Shown here in pieces: positions 1-12,144 of a stretch of 64,000 nt of DNA. The stretch covers positions 28,546,427-28,610,426 of the forward strand of contig OX442315.1 of assembly GCA_949358305.1 (NCBI GenBank). Reading direction: 5' to 3'. Position 1 is the stretch's first letter. Every line of letters begins with the position of its first letter. Under the pieces are notes generated by a model. That model ran no database searches. It was not told the DNA's origin and saw nothing but the letters and a program-made list of their open reading frames with translations. Source of the stretch: Strigamia acuminata (taxonomy: Eukaryota; Arthropoda; Chilopoda; Geophilomorpha; Linotaeniidae). The position numbers and the translations under genes were made by a program.

Positions 1-1622
1 CGTGTTGAATGCCATTGAGCGCAATTCCTCATTAACTTCGCTACTTTCCTCCATTTTCGTCGGCTTTATTTTAGGCTTGGCTGCCGTTTGCTCTAAAATT
101 ACAAAATTTAACATTCGCTAACACCATCTAACAATCCACACAAACAATCCTACTTTTTCGAGAACTTGAAGTAGGTAACTTCCAAAATATGGTCAACGGT
201 TCTCCTTCAGGATCAAGATAACGTCCAAATTCTTTAGCATTTGCAGCTTCGGCCTAGAAAATAAACAATAAATAAGTTTTTCACCAAGTAATTGAGCGCC
301 ATTCGTACATACGTGAGCGTTAAAATGGATAACAGCGGAACCTTTCGCAGGGTTAGGATACAGTTTGGTAACTTTTCCAAATTTCAAGAAATGTTTCTTT
401 AAAAAATCACCCGCCATAATTTCCGGCGCAATTCCATGACAAATAATAGACTTGAGTTGATGAGTTTCTTCGGTAGACGATGAAGCAACTCGCGGTTCTA
501 AACTCGTAATGGGATCATCTTTTCTAATCTCCTTTTCTTCTGGAAGTTGAAGTCTTTTTTTCACATCTGCGTAAAACAAAATAATTACAAACGTGTCAAA
601 TTTAAATCTCGCAACCGAATAAATAATTGCATACCTTTAGAACTTTTTGATTTCGACGACTGAATTCCAGCAAGTGCTTGACCAAACAAACCACCGGCCA
701 ATTTAGCTCGATTTAAATGAGGTTTTTTAATTCGTGGATCCCTATCACTTGGCATGTCGGATTTCTTCAAAACTTCTACGTCCATTAATGGTTTTATAGT
801 CACTTCTCTGTGCGTCATTCTCGTCTCATTAAGTGCAGGGAAGTCCGAACCGCCAAATATTGATTTCGGTAGTGGTTTAGGCTCGGCAAAACTTGTTTGT
901 AGACTCTCGGTAACGAGTGGCTTTTGCTGCGAGTGGGTTAGATTGTGCCCGCCGAATACGGTCGCGACAGTTCCCGACGAGATTGAACCACCAAAAACAG
1001 ACGTTGTTTTCGTAGATGATTTCGGTACCGTTTGCGGCGTTTTAAATTGCTGGAAAATAGACTGCTCTAAAGTTGTCGCTGTAGTTTGTCTTGTGTTAAA
1101 AACATTCGACTGATGCGACGGTGTTTTGCCAAAGAGATTGGGAGTTTTTCCGCCAAACTGTTTGGACGTTGATCCACCGAAGGGATTTGAGGAAGTTCCG
1201 CCAAAAATATTCGAAGATGGTCCACCAAACGGATTCGAAGACGAACGTTTCGAGGTAAGTTTGTTCGTTGGTTCTCTTCTCAACGACTCGGGTTTGGGTT
1301 TAGTTTGATACCGAATAGGTTGTCCCGATACATTATCCGTGAATCCAAAACTCGTTGCTTTCGGTGCTGTATTACCAAACATGGTTGTCTTGTATGTGCT
1401 TGTATTTAATTCGGCAAATGTGGATGGAGTTTGTCCGAATAATGGTACTGCTTGTCTACTTGACGACGATGACGAAGGTTGTAGATTGAATACAAATTTT
1501 ACTGGTTCTGTTGTCGACGTTGTAACTGGATTTTGCGGTTGCTGCATTTGATTGAAGCCAAAAATATTCTTATTCACATTTGAATTTGAATCATTCCTCT
1601 GAGAATTGTCGTTTCCAGACAT
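1..1622 (-). CDS. MCM3AP: GANP/MCM3AP-type mRNA export factor, N-terminal part (partial)
   Basis: This is the 5' part of a nuclear pore-associated mRNA export factor of the GANP (fly Xmas) family, which scaffolds the TREX-2 complex. Exons on the minus strand are 635-1622, 313-566, 154-253 and 1-92, all joined in frame, and the gene continues past the left edge. The first exon starts with M-S-G-N-D-N-S and carries many FG-type nucleoporin repeats (N-I-F-G, N-P-F-G-G, N-L-F-G, S-I-F-G-G). Exons 2 and 3 encode an RRM-like domain with F-G-K-V-T-K-L-Y and S-A-V-I-H-F, ending near L-T-I-F-W; the order FG repeats then RRM is the GANP N-terminus. The SAC3 domain would lie outside the window. A 5'UTR intron is likely, with an acceptor near 1633 and a donor near 1698. 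Orthology is by family pattern; other FG/RRM proteins are less likely. Confidence 0.82.
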
Positions 1623-1799
1623 TTTAAGTTATCTATTACAAAACATAAAATACATATTAAAATAAACAATAAACAACATCTTCGATTTTCGTCCTACCTG
1701 TAAATGTTCTCCTCTGTTAAATGCTGTGACGTTAAATAGACGCTCGATGCGAGTTGGAAATATAAATGTTGGGCGCCATTTATGGCGAAAGCTATTCCT

Positions 1800-2605
1800 A
1801 CGCTACCTGGTGGTGAATCACAAAATTATACAATCTCCCATTAGGGTTTACTACGTCTCTCTGGTATCTCTTTTTTTAATTTTTTCTTTATTCTTATGGT
1901 AAAACCAATCATTCTACTTCACATTCATTTTATTTCATGCTAATAATGTAAAATTTATTTTACCAAAAACGTAATCCAAGTAAAAGTGTTTATAATTATG
2001 ACTACAAACTTCAAAAAAAAAAAAAAAATTTACATCTGATTAAAACACCAGAATAAAAGTGAATTTAAAGCAATAAAAGAATTATATACATAACATCATG
2101 GAACACTTAAACGTTTAAGCAACTTGAATCGTTTTCATTGTATTTTGAGCGTCAAATAATTATTTGTATTGAAAAATTCTTTTTTTTTTTTGAAAAAAAC
2201 TAAAAACAATTCTTAATTTCTGTACAATGGCATTACAAATATCCTGACCAAAATGTAATACTGTTCGTGGTACCAGATGCAATGCCGTAACTTAATATAA
2301 TTAAAACATTCGATATAAACTAAAACAATATTTTTTTTTCAAAAAAAAAAAAACTCAAAATATTCACATTTTCACCGTAAAATACACCAAGACTAATTGT
2401 TAGAGTAATGATCTTTAATATAATTATATTTATGTAATAAAATTATATATTAAAACATTCGTTAACCGTCATAGATTTCCATCGCTCCATATATGTAACC
2501 GTAAATATTTATAAATTTATATTTTATAACATAAATTTAAAAATTTATCACTTTTGACAAACGTGTCGCAAAAATATTTCATCTCACTGCAACAACTCGT
2601 TCAAT
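1800..2605. other. Gap between the GANP 5' end and the MITF stop; MITF 3'UTR
   Basis: This AT-rich stretch has no convincing coding exon. The right part should be the 3'UTR of the MITF gene (minus strand), with several A/T homopolymers and AATAAA-like strings. The left part should hold the GANP promoter. No RNA gene or repeat family is visible. Confidence 0.6.
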
Positions 2606-4970
2606 TCAAGGCAAAAGATCCATGCTGTCGTGGGACAAAGTGTCATCTAAATTAGTACTTCCAGTTGAGCCATCAGGTGGCGACGAGAGCATCGGATCGC
2701 CATTAATGGCGCTGTAATCTTCATCCATCAGATCCAGCATCGGCGATGTGTCACATTGCTGTTTGAAAATAGGTAAAGTTTCTGGTTCTTGTTTGATAAA
2801 CACATTCATGATGTCATTTATGGACGCGGTATGCCACGTTGTTTTGGAAATGGGCACGCCGTGCTGTTGCGCAGTTTCTTCCAATTGCTATTCACAAAAA
2901 TCAATTTAAAAATTAAAAAAAAACAAAAAAAAAATAGGTTTAACGATGTTACCTTGACTAAAAGCAACAATTCTCTGTTTTGGAGCTCCAGTTGTCTCTG
3001 TCTTATTTCGTTTTTCTTCATTCTCTCCAGGTCATCCTTCAACCTTTTAATGTAATCGACCGAGGCCTTCAAAATGGTTCCTTTGTTTTGCTTTACATCG
3101 CGAACAAGTTCGAAATATCTACAATTCAAACCCAATTGCAGACAATCGTGCATTCAAACAACTGACAGCAAAATTACCGCTCGTTGGTCTTAGGTAACAG
3201 ATCCCCGAGTTCTTTGATCCGGTCGTTGATATTGAACCGCCTTCTCCTTTCAACTGCAAGATAAAAATCGATTTACCACACTGAACCAAATTAAAACCGA
3301 ACAATTCGCTGCACATACTCATATTATGAGTGTCTTTCTTTTGTCTGTCCTTAACAAGGGCTTTGAATTGAGCGGGAGTCATCGGGCATTCTTCTTTGAT
3401 TGGCGGCAAATCAGCTGGACACGATGAAGAAGTTTTACCATTCACCGGTTGCAAATTTAACACATCTCCAAATATTCCCAGGTTTGGCAGCGTGTTTGGA
3501 TGCCCGCTATCATCGGCCGTCATGTTTTCCAAATTGATAAACTCCAATATGTCATCAACCTAATTAAAACAAAAACAAAAAATTAATTTTTTATTGCAAA
3601 TGTGGTATTCTATTGACACAAACATTGCCCCCTCGATCAGTACATTAGAGCACAATTTTCCCGGCCAAGGATCCGAAGTGATTTCATACTCAAACACCTG
3701 TTGCAGGTGCCATGTAAGTTAGAGTTAGTCATAAAACATTTGTACGTGTCGACAAAACAAATTCAAGGTTAGTTTTAGCTCGCGTGTATCGAACAAGGGC
3801 AAAAATAAGTTGATAAGGACCGATTGCTTTAATCTAATTATTTTCGGCATGTCATCGCACTTGGCCGATAATCTCGCACTTGTTAATTGTTCAACTTGTT
3901 ATATAATTTATCGAGAAGAATCGCAGTTCGAAATCATTACGAGCTGCTACTCAAACTTTTATAATCGTGAATGACCTGCAACTTGTCACCAGGAACAAAA
4001 GAAAAAGAAAAACAGTTGGCTTGATAACGAGTGTCGCTCAAATTTCACGTATTCTTTCACTGCGAAGTTATTTCAATTATCTGACCTATCAAGTTAAGGT
4101 TTAATCACCGAGATAAGTCAAACCCACTATTGTTTGTGAGAAGTTATCAAGATGTGCACTTCGCACCCAAACGTGTTGAACGGAGCAAATATTCCGTTGA
4201 AGGCCAACGAAAAACGCCCGCAAAAAGGAAAAATTTTATTTACAAAATAAATAAATAATATTCGATGGAATTCACTTCCATGCCCAAGTCATAGCAAAAA
4301 AAAAAAAAATTTTCACTACAAATATAAAAAAAAGAATGCATAATGCAAACAAAAAACTGAATAATAACATGAATAAAAGCGAAAACTAAAAAAATATGTG
4401 CAAAATCAAATTTTACTCACGCACAATTTGTAAACAAAAAAAAAATCAAATTTTCGAACTTTGTTACGACGCGAACAAAGACAAATGCGTAAAAACAAAT
4501 TACCTGTGAGCGACACGTTTTGCCCATCGCATCAGGCATGAATACCGTAATTGTCGAAGCCGGCATGGATGCGATTAGCGTGCCAACAGTTCCCTGGTAC
4601 AGGCGCTTCTCAACAAGTTTCACTAGCCTTTTGATATTTTTGCAACCGATAACGGGAAGTTGGCAAATTCCCTTCGTGCCTACCGCTACTGCATTGGATG
4701 ACGGACATCCGAAATAGCAATTTTATCGCCCAGTTTCTATCATATCAATTCGATTACGATATAACTCGTTTTCATCCGATCAAAGTGTTCTCAATGATAG
4801 CTTAGCTTGCCATCACGGCTCGATATTTCAACCAAATATTCCAGACTAACTTCTGCACAAGCGTTACTTTCCATGTGCTTCAATGTCATAAATCTCTTAT
4901 TCCACGCCTACTCAATTCACGAGCGATGGATCAAGTTAATGTAATCAACTTTCACCTGTTTCGCGCCTAT

Positions 4971-5016
<46 letters not shown>

Positions 5017-8000
5017 CCCTATCTTTACCTTTTGATATATTTTTTTTAAACATTATCATTGTGCAATTATTTTCAATCCTAAGTGCGCCAAGCATTACCA
5101 TTTGTCCTGAGTCATTGCTCCTAATCCGCAAATTGATAACCCGTTGCTATGGATTCGATTAAAGATGTAAAATCTTTCGAAGCCCCCACCCCACCCCACC
5201 CCGCATAATTACACGAGCCATTTGGTTTACTTACATCTGACGTCACGCTAGTTGCTGCGGAACTCTCCATGGCAACGGATTGTGGACTGTTGGGGGCGCT
5301 AAAATGCACCGCATTGTTGTTTGCAGTGTTGGCCGAGGTAACCAGAGTCCCACCGGCAAGGGCATTTGTATTGGAGGTGGTTGCTGTTCTGGTGGCGGCA
5401 ACGAAATTTGTTGTTGGAAGAGAACGTGTTTCGACGGGACTCATTTGCTTTCCGTTTAAATATTCTATTACTTGTCGTTGTTGGCATTTGACTACGTGAT
5501 ATCGTGTTGGATTTTCAAGTTGAGATCGAACCTATTTTTAAAAGATTTAAAAAAAAATAAAAAATTTAGTATTTTTTTTTTTTTTTTTTTTTTTAGTTCA
5601 TTCACTTTGTTACGAGAACTTTCTTTCAACATCAATCTTTTTACGTAAATAGATGCGCAACAAACACAGATTTCAAGGTTAACTATTTTTAAAAATGTCA
5701 CATCTATTTTTATTTTTATTAAAAATAAAAATGGAGTTGCCAAACAACTAAATCGATTTTTATTTTTATAATTTAAAAAAAAAAAAAATTAAAAAAAATT
5801 CTGTGAGAAGCCACGCATTTTCGAATCAACATGTAAAATATCAAAAGTTCATCAGCTTAACAAACAAACCTAGTTAGAGAGATATGAATTGACATTTTAG
5901 TTATCACCTGTAGAATTTGGATTGGTACTTCCGAGGCCGGAGGAATGCTGTGAGTTTGTATGTTTAACGGTTCAGATGGAAGCGAAGATGGCGCATTTAG
6001 TTGTTGACTTATTGCTATTTTTCTACGGTTTTCCTCCTCCTGCATCTGCTGCTTTTGCAAATGTTGTCGCATCTGTGTCCTGGATGTCATAGTTGTTTGC
6101 TTCAAACTCGGTGGTGGACTAAAAAAAAAATTACCAAACGAAAAAATTAACATAAATAAATAATAATAATAATAATAATTCGGCCATTAAACCACTCAAC
6201 CCCGGCCTACCCGATAGGAAAGGTCTGCACACACGGCACGGAGTTAAAAGCAGGAAAATTTGTATTATTTTCATTATTTTCACTTTCAACGTCAATTATT
6301 TCATTTCTGTTTAGTTTATTCCGTAGAAAAATTTCACTCGGATGACGCAACGACCGGTTATCGCCAACTACCAGCAAACTCGGAGTGCTGCTTCGTAAAC
6401 TATTCGATTTCGGTACCAATAATTCGTTTTTACCATACCGACTCGGCGCACTTGTGCTGCTTCTTCGTTGTAGCAGGCGTGGATCGAGTAAACTCGGTTC
6501 ACACTTTAAGAGATTTTCAAAATCCTCGTCGATAGCTGATAAACGTTTCGCACTACTTTCACTCGCATTTCCGCCGCTAAACTCGCAGGAATTACTAAAT
6601 GGCACCGTGCGTGACCCCAAATGCGTATCGGATGGAGAAATAAAGTCAACAAAGTCGTTGGACGACGTTGTTCGCAACATTGCATCATTCGCATCCATTT
6701 GCATTTCGTCAAGTTTCATAGCAAGAGAGCGACGGATTTTGGTGGCGGCGACTTATTTTTGTTTGGATGGGGGTTTAAATTTCGGACAATCGATTCCTCG
6801 AAAATTCTGTCATCCTTCTTCAATTTACATCGGGAATAGAATGAGTCAAAAAAGTGGCCTGGCCAACACACTTCTGCTAAATATAATCGACAGCTATTTG
6901 CAATTGGCGACTGGCCAAACAATGAAAATATCGCAGCCCTGGTTAGCTAAACCACTGGCCCAGTGGAAGGGAAAAAATAGTCAATTGAGGGTGCAGAATA
7001 CCTGATAAATTATCGGAGAATAAAATTAAAAAAGACATTATTTTTAATCTATTTTTTTTTGTTTATTTCGATAACCCGTTCCGAGAAACAAAAGTCACGG
7101 CCATAAAAGTGTCATACTTTTTTTTTTTTTATGGATTTTGAAGATCTTTATCCCGCTATTTTAAAATAATTAAAATGTAATATTTCAAAAAAAAAATAAT
7201 TTTTGCTATTAAAAAATTATTATTATTTTATGATTTTATATTTTATTTGCATTCCGGATTTTTATGGATCGTTTTGGGGGAGTCGGGTTCAACATTGTGC
7301 ATGTGCACCCCTGGATGGATTCTGAGTAATTCAGTAAAGTGAAGGGTTTTTCCTCTGATAATTTACATGTTGTATCCGGTGGTCTAATTTTACTTTTTCT
7401 ATGGTTTCTTTTAAAAAAAAATCTCTCAATTTAGAAATTTTATATAAACGGACATCAGTACTGGAAAGCGAAAATCTGAATGGAACACATCACTTGTCAC
7501 AGTTCCAAATTACAAATAGCGAACAAAATTAACGAGAGAAAATGTAAAAGTTCGTAGAACGCTAATAAAATTCTACCCATAAAAAAAATTAAACAAACAA
7601 AAACAATTTTTTAAAACTATCCTTGACATCGCTCCATTAACTTAGCCTCGAACAAGGTTAAATGATAAAGACAAAAGTGAAAGTTGCGCAATAAATAAAA
7701 TTTCCGAACATATGCTGAGCAACTTTTTATTTACCTCCAATAAAACCATTTGGTCTTAATAGGTTTTCTTTTATCAAATTGACTAATAAACAAAAAAATT
7801 AATCAATCTCTGAATAGCACGAAACCGAGCACTACAATGCACGGAAAAAAGAAACTAATCGGAACAACTTAAACATCCAGTGACAAAAACACAAAAAAGA
7901 CTATTTTCGAATCAAAAAATAATTTTGTAAACGCAAAAATATTTTTTAAAATAAAATTCCAACTTGTTTTGCAGTGAGAGATGTTATTGGATGTTTAGGC

Positions 8001-8250
8001 CTATTCGAGGACACCCACTAACAACACTTGCAAACAACTTGTCTGCATTTTTTAACAACATCAAAGTCAAAATAGAAAGGAATGTTTCTTACCTTTCTTT
8101 TACTGGTTTAGTTTCGATCGTTGGATAAGAGGATAATGTAAGACTGTTTTCCCAAGACGACGGCAAGGATTTGGTGAAATCCCAATCATCGGGTATTTGC
8201 TCGTAATTTAAATCGATGCCCGATTCGACAAACGACTCCATTGAATTCAT
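2606..8250 (-). CDS. Mitf: MITF/TFE-family bHLH-leucine zipper transcription factor
   Basis: This is a bHLH-zip activator of lysosome, autophagy and growth genes that binds E-boxes as a dimer. The main form has exons 8093-8250 (M-N-S-M-E-S-F, E-S-G-I-D-L), 5908-6118 (M-T-S-R-T-Q-M-R-Q, glutamine-rich), 5235-5531 (L-E-N-P-T-R-Y-H, then S-A-P-N-S-P, like the MITF phospho-site region), 3319-3559 (V-D-D-I-L-E-F, then K-K-D-T-H-N-M), 3178-3253 ([12 protein letters not shown]), 2953-3118 (helix 2, [13 protein letters not shown], and zipper) and 2606-2887 (acidic C-terminus, S-M-D-L-L-P). The first exon resembles the MITF-A/TFEB segment that binds Rag GTPases. An alternative first coding exon, 6211-6719 (M-K-L-D-E-M-Q), splices to the same acceptor in the same phase. 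The loop before N-K-G-T is about six residues longer than in vertebrates. The neighbours are unrelated housekeeping genes. Confidence 0.93.
3770..4180. promoter_or_regulatory. GATA-site cluster in a MITF intron, possible enhancer or internal promoter
   Basis: About seven GATAA/TTATC strings occur within some 350 nt: TGATAAG at 3811, GATAA at 3867, TTATCG near 3907, GATAA at 4023, TTATCTG near 4077, AGATAAG at 4111 and TTATC at 4144. A pair of E-boxes (CACCTG, CAGGTG) lies just downstream near 3696-3710. The block is less A/T-homopolymeric than the surrounding intron and lies just downstream of the putative exon at 4504-4580, in the transcribed sense. In AT-rich DNA some GATA matches are expected by chance, so this is suggestive only. 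Confidence 0.35.
4504..4580 (-). CDS. Possible third MITF first exon (short isoform)
   Basis: A short frame with in-frame ATGs ([16 protein letters not shown]) ends at a good donor (CAG then GTAATT at 4503-4502). Joined in phase 0 to the exon at 3559 it reads T-C-R-S-Q-V-D-D-I-L-E-F. It cannot be internal to the main transcript, because an in-frame stop lies just upstream and the phase from the 5235 donor does not match. It could therefore be the start of a short isoform with its own promoter, as vertebrate MITF has, or a chance ORF. Only the start, donor and frame support it. Confidence 0.35.
4977..5014 (+). repeat. Poly(A) run of 38 bases
   Basis: An uninterrupted run of 38 A lies inside a MITF intron. 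It could be the tail of an old retroposed element, though no element body is recognisable to its left, or simple slippage. The length is prone to sequencing error. Confidence 0.9.
6720..8092. other. MITF intron between the two alternative first exons
   Basis: This is non-coding by frame. The part next to 6720 should be the 5'UTR and promoter of the 6211-6719 first exon. The rest is AT-rich with short A and T runs. No RNA gene, transposon ends or conserved-looking ORF is visible. Confidence 0.55.
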
Positions 8251-8776
8251 TTTGGGTTTCGGGAAATTCCCCACACAGTTCGGTCTCACTCACGGAATGT
8301 GTGTGGTCTCATAAACCGATCTACCTCCTACAACAAAACATGTGAATTTTTCCCACTAGTTTCATTAGGTGTCATTTGGATAGGGGTCCGTTTGATGTCG
8401 CTCAGATCGCTCGAATCATTGGCCTTGGCTAGCGAAACTCCTCCGATTGGTCCGAAATGAAGTCATAATTTTAACTGCCTTGTATGGGAAGATGAGGTCA
8501 TCTTTCGTTATTTTTCTAGGAAATGAAATCAATAGGAATATTAAAGAAACTAAAATGAAAAATACGGAATGCAGGAAATGAAGGAAAAAAATAAAAATAA
8601 AAAAAGGAACCAAATTAAGTGTTCACCAGGATGTGCGTGTTCATTTTGTATACGTAACCGAAATAATCTGATAGCAAAATGTCAAAAATTTAATCATAAA
8701 AAACATGCTCAGCTGGATCGAGCCAGTATTTCTAGTTTTCAAATAAATAATCTTTTATTCATAATTTGTACAAATG

Positions 8777-9548
8777 CTAAAACCTTACATACGCTATGGA
8801 CATTTTTAATTTTTTATTGCACGAAAGTGATTCTTTAGTCTCAGCAGCGGGTCTTTTTGGCGGCGAAATACTTTCTTTATCATTTGTCAATAATTCCTGT
8901 AATTCAATATTTGACAATTCTAAGCCTTCCAAAGTGGGGTTTAAATTCTCCGTTTCGTTGTTCATGTGTGCGTAAGAATGGATTAAAAACACAGTCGGTT
9001 CTGTCGCAGATTGAATAGGCAATCCTTGTTCGCAATCAACCAACGATTGAGTCATTTCTTCGTTGACGGATACTTCTTCCAACTGGTTGTTTTCAACAAA
9101 TATTCGGACAGCGGATGAATTGACGTTTTCGATAAACTGATCGGTTTTCTATTTGCAAATAAAAATTCACGTTAAACACTGATTAAATAAACAGTTTATT
9201 GAGATATTACGATTTTCGGTGGAATAATTGGCGTTGCATTTGCTTTCAGTATTCTTTTTCCTGATCGCATTTGAAATGAATCATCAGGAAAGTGTTCGCT
9301 GCAGACTATCATCGTTCTAGACGGTAAAAATCCTTCTCGATTTACAATCTTCATCCACTTCTGGGCTAATTCTGGTCTGTGGGTTGGAAATCTTTAAATA
9401 AAATCTGTTAGTTAAATCACATTTCCGGCATGAAGTCATATTCATATCAATGATATTATATATACCTATGAAATGTGAGATCTGATTCATATTCAGTAGT
9501 ATTTTCACAACCATTGACTACACACTTTGTACCCAACTTGACACTCAT
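8777..9548 (-). CDS. THAP domain zinc-finger protein
   Basis: This is a DNA-binding protein of the THAP family, which arose from P-element-type transposase zinc fingers. Three exons (9466-9548, 9211-9391, 8777-9148) join in frame. The C2CH finger is complete: Cys9, Cys14, then F-H-R-F-P (residues 26-30), Trp40, and C-S-E-H-F with Cys58 and His61. The domain ends with A-T-P-I-I-P-P, the usual AVPTIF-box position. The C-terminal part has no recognisable domain but carries a basic, NLS-like stretch (P-P-K-R-P and N-K-K-L-K). There is no transposase catalytic region, so this is a host gene rather than a transposon. The target is unknown. It lies in tandem with the TTC23-like gene, 223 nt downstream of that gene's stop. 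Confidence 0.9.
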
Positions 9549-9771
9549 CATTGCTTGGCTCGTATCAGCTAAATAATTTCTCTATACTCTACTTGGGATG
9601 GTAGTGGAAAAAGCATGGGGGCAAGAAACCATTTTAATCGGAGAAGGCGCCATCTATTGGCAAGAAATATAAAGATAAAACTACACTTTGTAGAATACTT
9701 TATTCGATTTTGTTTTAATGAGAAAATATATCCATTTCTTGGTTCTTTTAAATTTTATTTTGCAATTTTAT

Positions 9772-11878
9772 TCAGTGTTTATTGAAGAACAAATCTGGGT
9801 CGTCCTTGAGCGGTTGACAAGGGAGTCGATACGCGATATTTTTTAGATACTGAAGAACTTCTAAATACATAAAAAGAATTAACTAATGAATTAAAATTAA
9901 CTTTTTAATTTTCTACACATACTGGCAAACAATGTCCAATGCAAGTCTCGTATTTTTTACTCGCGAATGATTACTGCCATACAAAATTACCTCTCGATCA
10001 TAACTCTAGAAGAAGAGAACATTTGTATATTTTTCCACACTGTTTTTCCACAATTGTTTTAAAATACTTTTCTCAGATATTTCGCTGCTTCTTCTGGTTC
10101 GTCCAAAGTTAAGCACAAAGATCCAAGCAATCGTAAAGTCAAAATAACTTCACAGCTTGCTTGACCAAACAACTTACATTTCTTTGGCAAATTATGCTGT
10201 AACAATTCCTTTGCTTCCTAATTAATATTATAATATTAATAGCACTGTTATTAATATTATTTTTCTCAACCATGTTAATTTTACTTGCTCTCTGCCAGCC
10301 GAGGAAATCAAAATAGAAAACAGCATGTCAACAGCTTGCATGTCCAAATTGGAGTAATAATCTTTAGCTGACAATATTCCATCAATCACATTCCTTAGAA
10401 TGTTTTCAGCAAATTCTAAAAAATAAAATAATTATTCCCAAGTTAAAAGTAATTAATAATATTCAATAAAATCAACAAACCATCAGCTGAATCTGTCTTC
10501 ATCAAACTGAAATTCTGAGCCAATAATAACATACTTTCAATGGCAGCTTCACTGCCATTCCCAAATCTAAACCACAAAACAACTTTCAAATAAATAGGTC
10601 GAAATACGCTTTTACTTAATCACCACTAACATTTCATCAGATAAGTTTATAGCCAGATTAAACCGTTCTTCTGCATTCGAATAATCTCCCATTTTCTGAT
10701 AGCATCTTCCTAAATACTGATGAGTTGAAACCATTGCAATTGTGTTTCCTCTTCCTAAGTCTTCCAATAAACTTAAAGCCTCTTTATATTCGACAATAGC
10801 TTCAGTGTACATTTGTTGATCGAATAAAAGCCTGAAATATATCCGCAATTTATATTTATCTTAAATTTAAATCTACACAATAAATTACTTCGCCGTTGGT
10901 ACGCAAATTTTACATTTGAGAATATTTGCTTTGCGACAATTTCCGATGCTTTCGATATAAATAAGTGACAACTTTTTAGCTCTTTCCAGATGTTTATCAG
11001 CTGCACTGAACCCTGATTTGTGAAAAGTAGCATGTGTTCGCCCCAAGACCAAATATATATTAACCAAAACATACACAAATTTGCGTTTTTTCTTGAGTGT
11101 CTGTGGCGGTTGTTTCCATAACAAAATAATCTTTTTCGCTTTTTCACCATGTTCTAATGCTTGACAAACATAATTCATCAGATCTAAGTAATTTTCTGCC
11201 AAAATCATGTGCGCTTGCGCTAAACACCAATGGTTTTCGCCGTAAACTATTCGAGCCAAAGCCAAGCATCGAATATATTCAGTTATAGCAGCATTTTTCT
11301 GAAATTTCAAAAAAGAAATAATTTTTTTTGGTGTAATAAAATACCAAAACAAAATAAATTGATTACTTCTCCATTTCGTATTAACTGTCTTGCTTGTCTT
11401 TGCGATTGATGCAGTCTCACTTCCGGAGCTGGTAATAACTCGACTAATTCTTCATTATTTTCAGTCTCTAGTTCCGATTGGCTCCTGTAAATAAAAAGAT
11501 TATAGCGACCAATATTTCATAAATAGCGCAGTGCTTATTTACTTCCGGTATATCACTAAATGCGTTAGAGGCAGTTGCCATGGTTACAACCGGCACTGCA
11601 CAACAAACACGACAAAATAAATTTCTCAATACAATTAATCTTTACCTGTCGGTTGACTTGAATGACGATAGAGATTTGTCGGAATCAAAGTCAGGTCCGC
11701 TTTCATCAATAATACTAGACAAATCGTTCAGTGATGATATGTCACTTTTTTCACTTAAATCCAATACTTCTGAATCCAATTCGAACTCGTCTTCAGAAGA
11801 TTGTTTAGATTCTACAACGTTTACACTCGTCTCACTGAAATCTTCACATTCGCTCGAGCCAGACTCATTTGTGGCCAT
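9772..11878 (-). CDS. TTC23: TTC23-like tetratricopeptide repeat protein
   Basis: Nine exons join in frame: 11646-11878, 11367-11484, 10889-11298, 10616-10831, 10481-10566, 10285-10415, 10068-10217, 9923-10005 and 9772-9860. After an acidic, Ser-rich N-terminus (M-A-T-N-E-S-G) come TPR-like helices containing R-I-V-Y-G-E-N-H-W-C-L-A-Q-A-H, A-L-E-H-G-E-K-A, Y-L-G-R-C-Y-Q-K-M-G-D-Y and N-A-E-E-R-F. The pattern 'Y-G-E-N-H ... A-Q-A-H ... L-A-E-N-Y-L' is characteristic of TTC23/TTC23L. In vertebrates TTC23 works at the base of the primary cilium in Hedgehog signalling (the EvC zone); that role is family knowledge, not seen here. Stop at 9772-9774. The start is the first ATG of the first exon. Confidence 0.8.
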
Positions 11879-12144
11879 TTTACTCGTTTTTTTGTTAATG
11901 AAAATTAATATTGATGTTCACAGTTGAGAATAGTATTTTGTCAATAAAATAAGTCACATGACCTGAATTTACCTGACCATGTAAAGCGATCAATAAACAC
12001 ATATCTATTTTCTATGTCAATTTTATTGTGAAAAATTGAATTATACTAACTACGGAGTATTATTACTCATTGAATATGAAAATATAACGAATACAACTTT
12101 ATACAATATAAACAGTTAAAATGAAAACTAGATTTGCACCTAAA

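Noticed and set aside
8777-9548. THAP gene as a live P-element-type transposon
   Set aside because: No transposase catalytic region follows the finger, and I see no terminal inverted repeats; it is a small host gene.
11541-11582. Alternative TTC23 first exon starting M-A-T-A-S-N-A-F
   Set aside because: It has an ATG and a GTAAAT donor, but its phase does not match the next exon, and as an internal exon it brings a stop.
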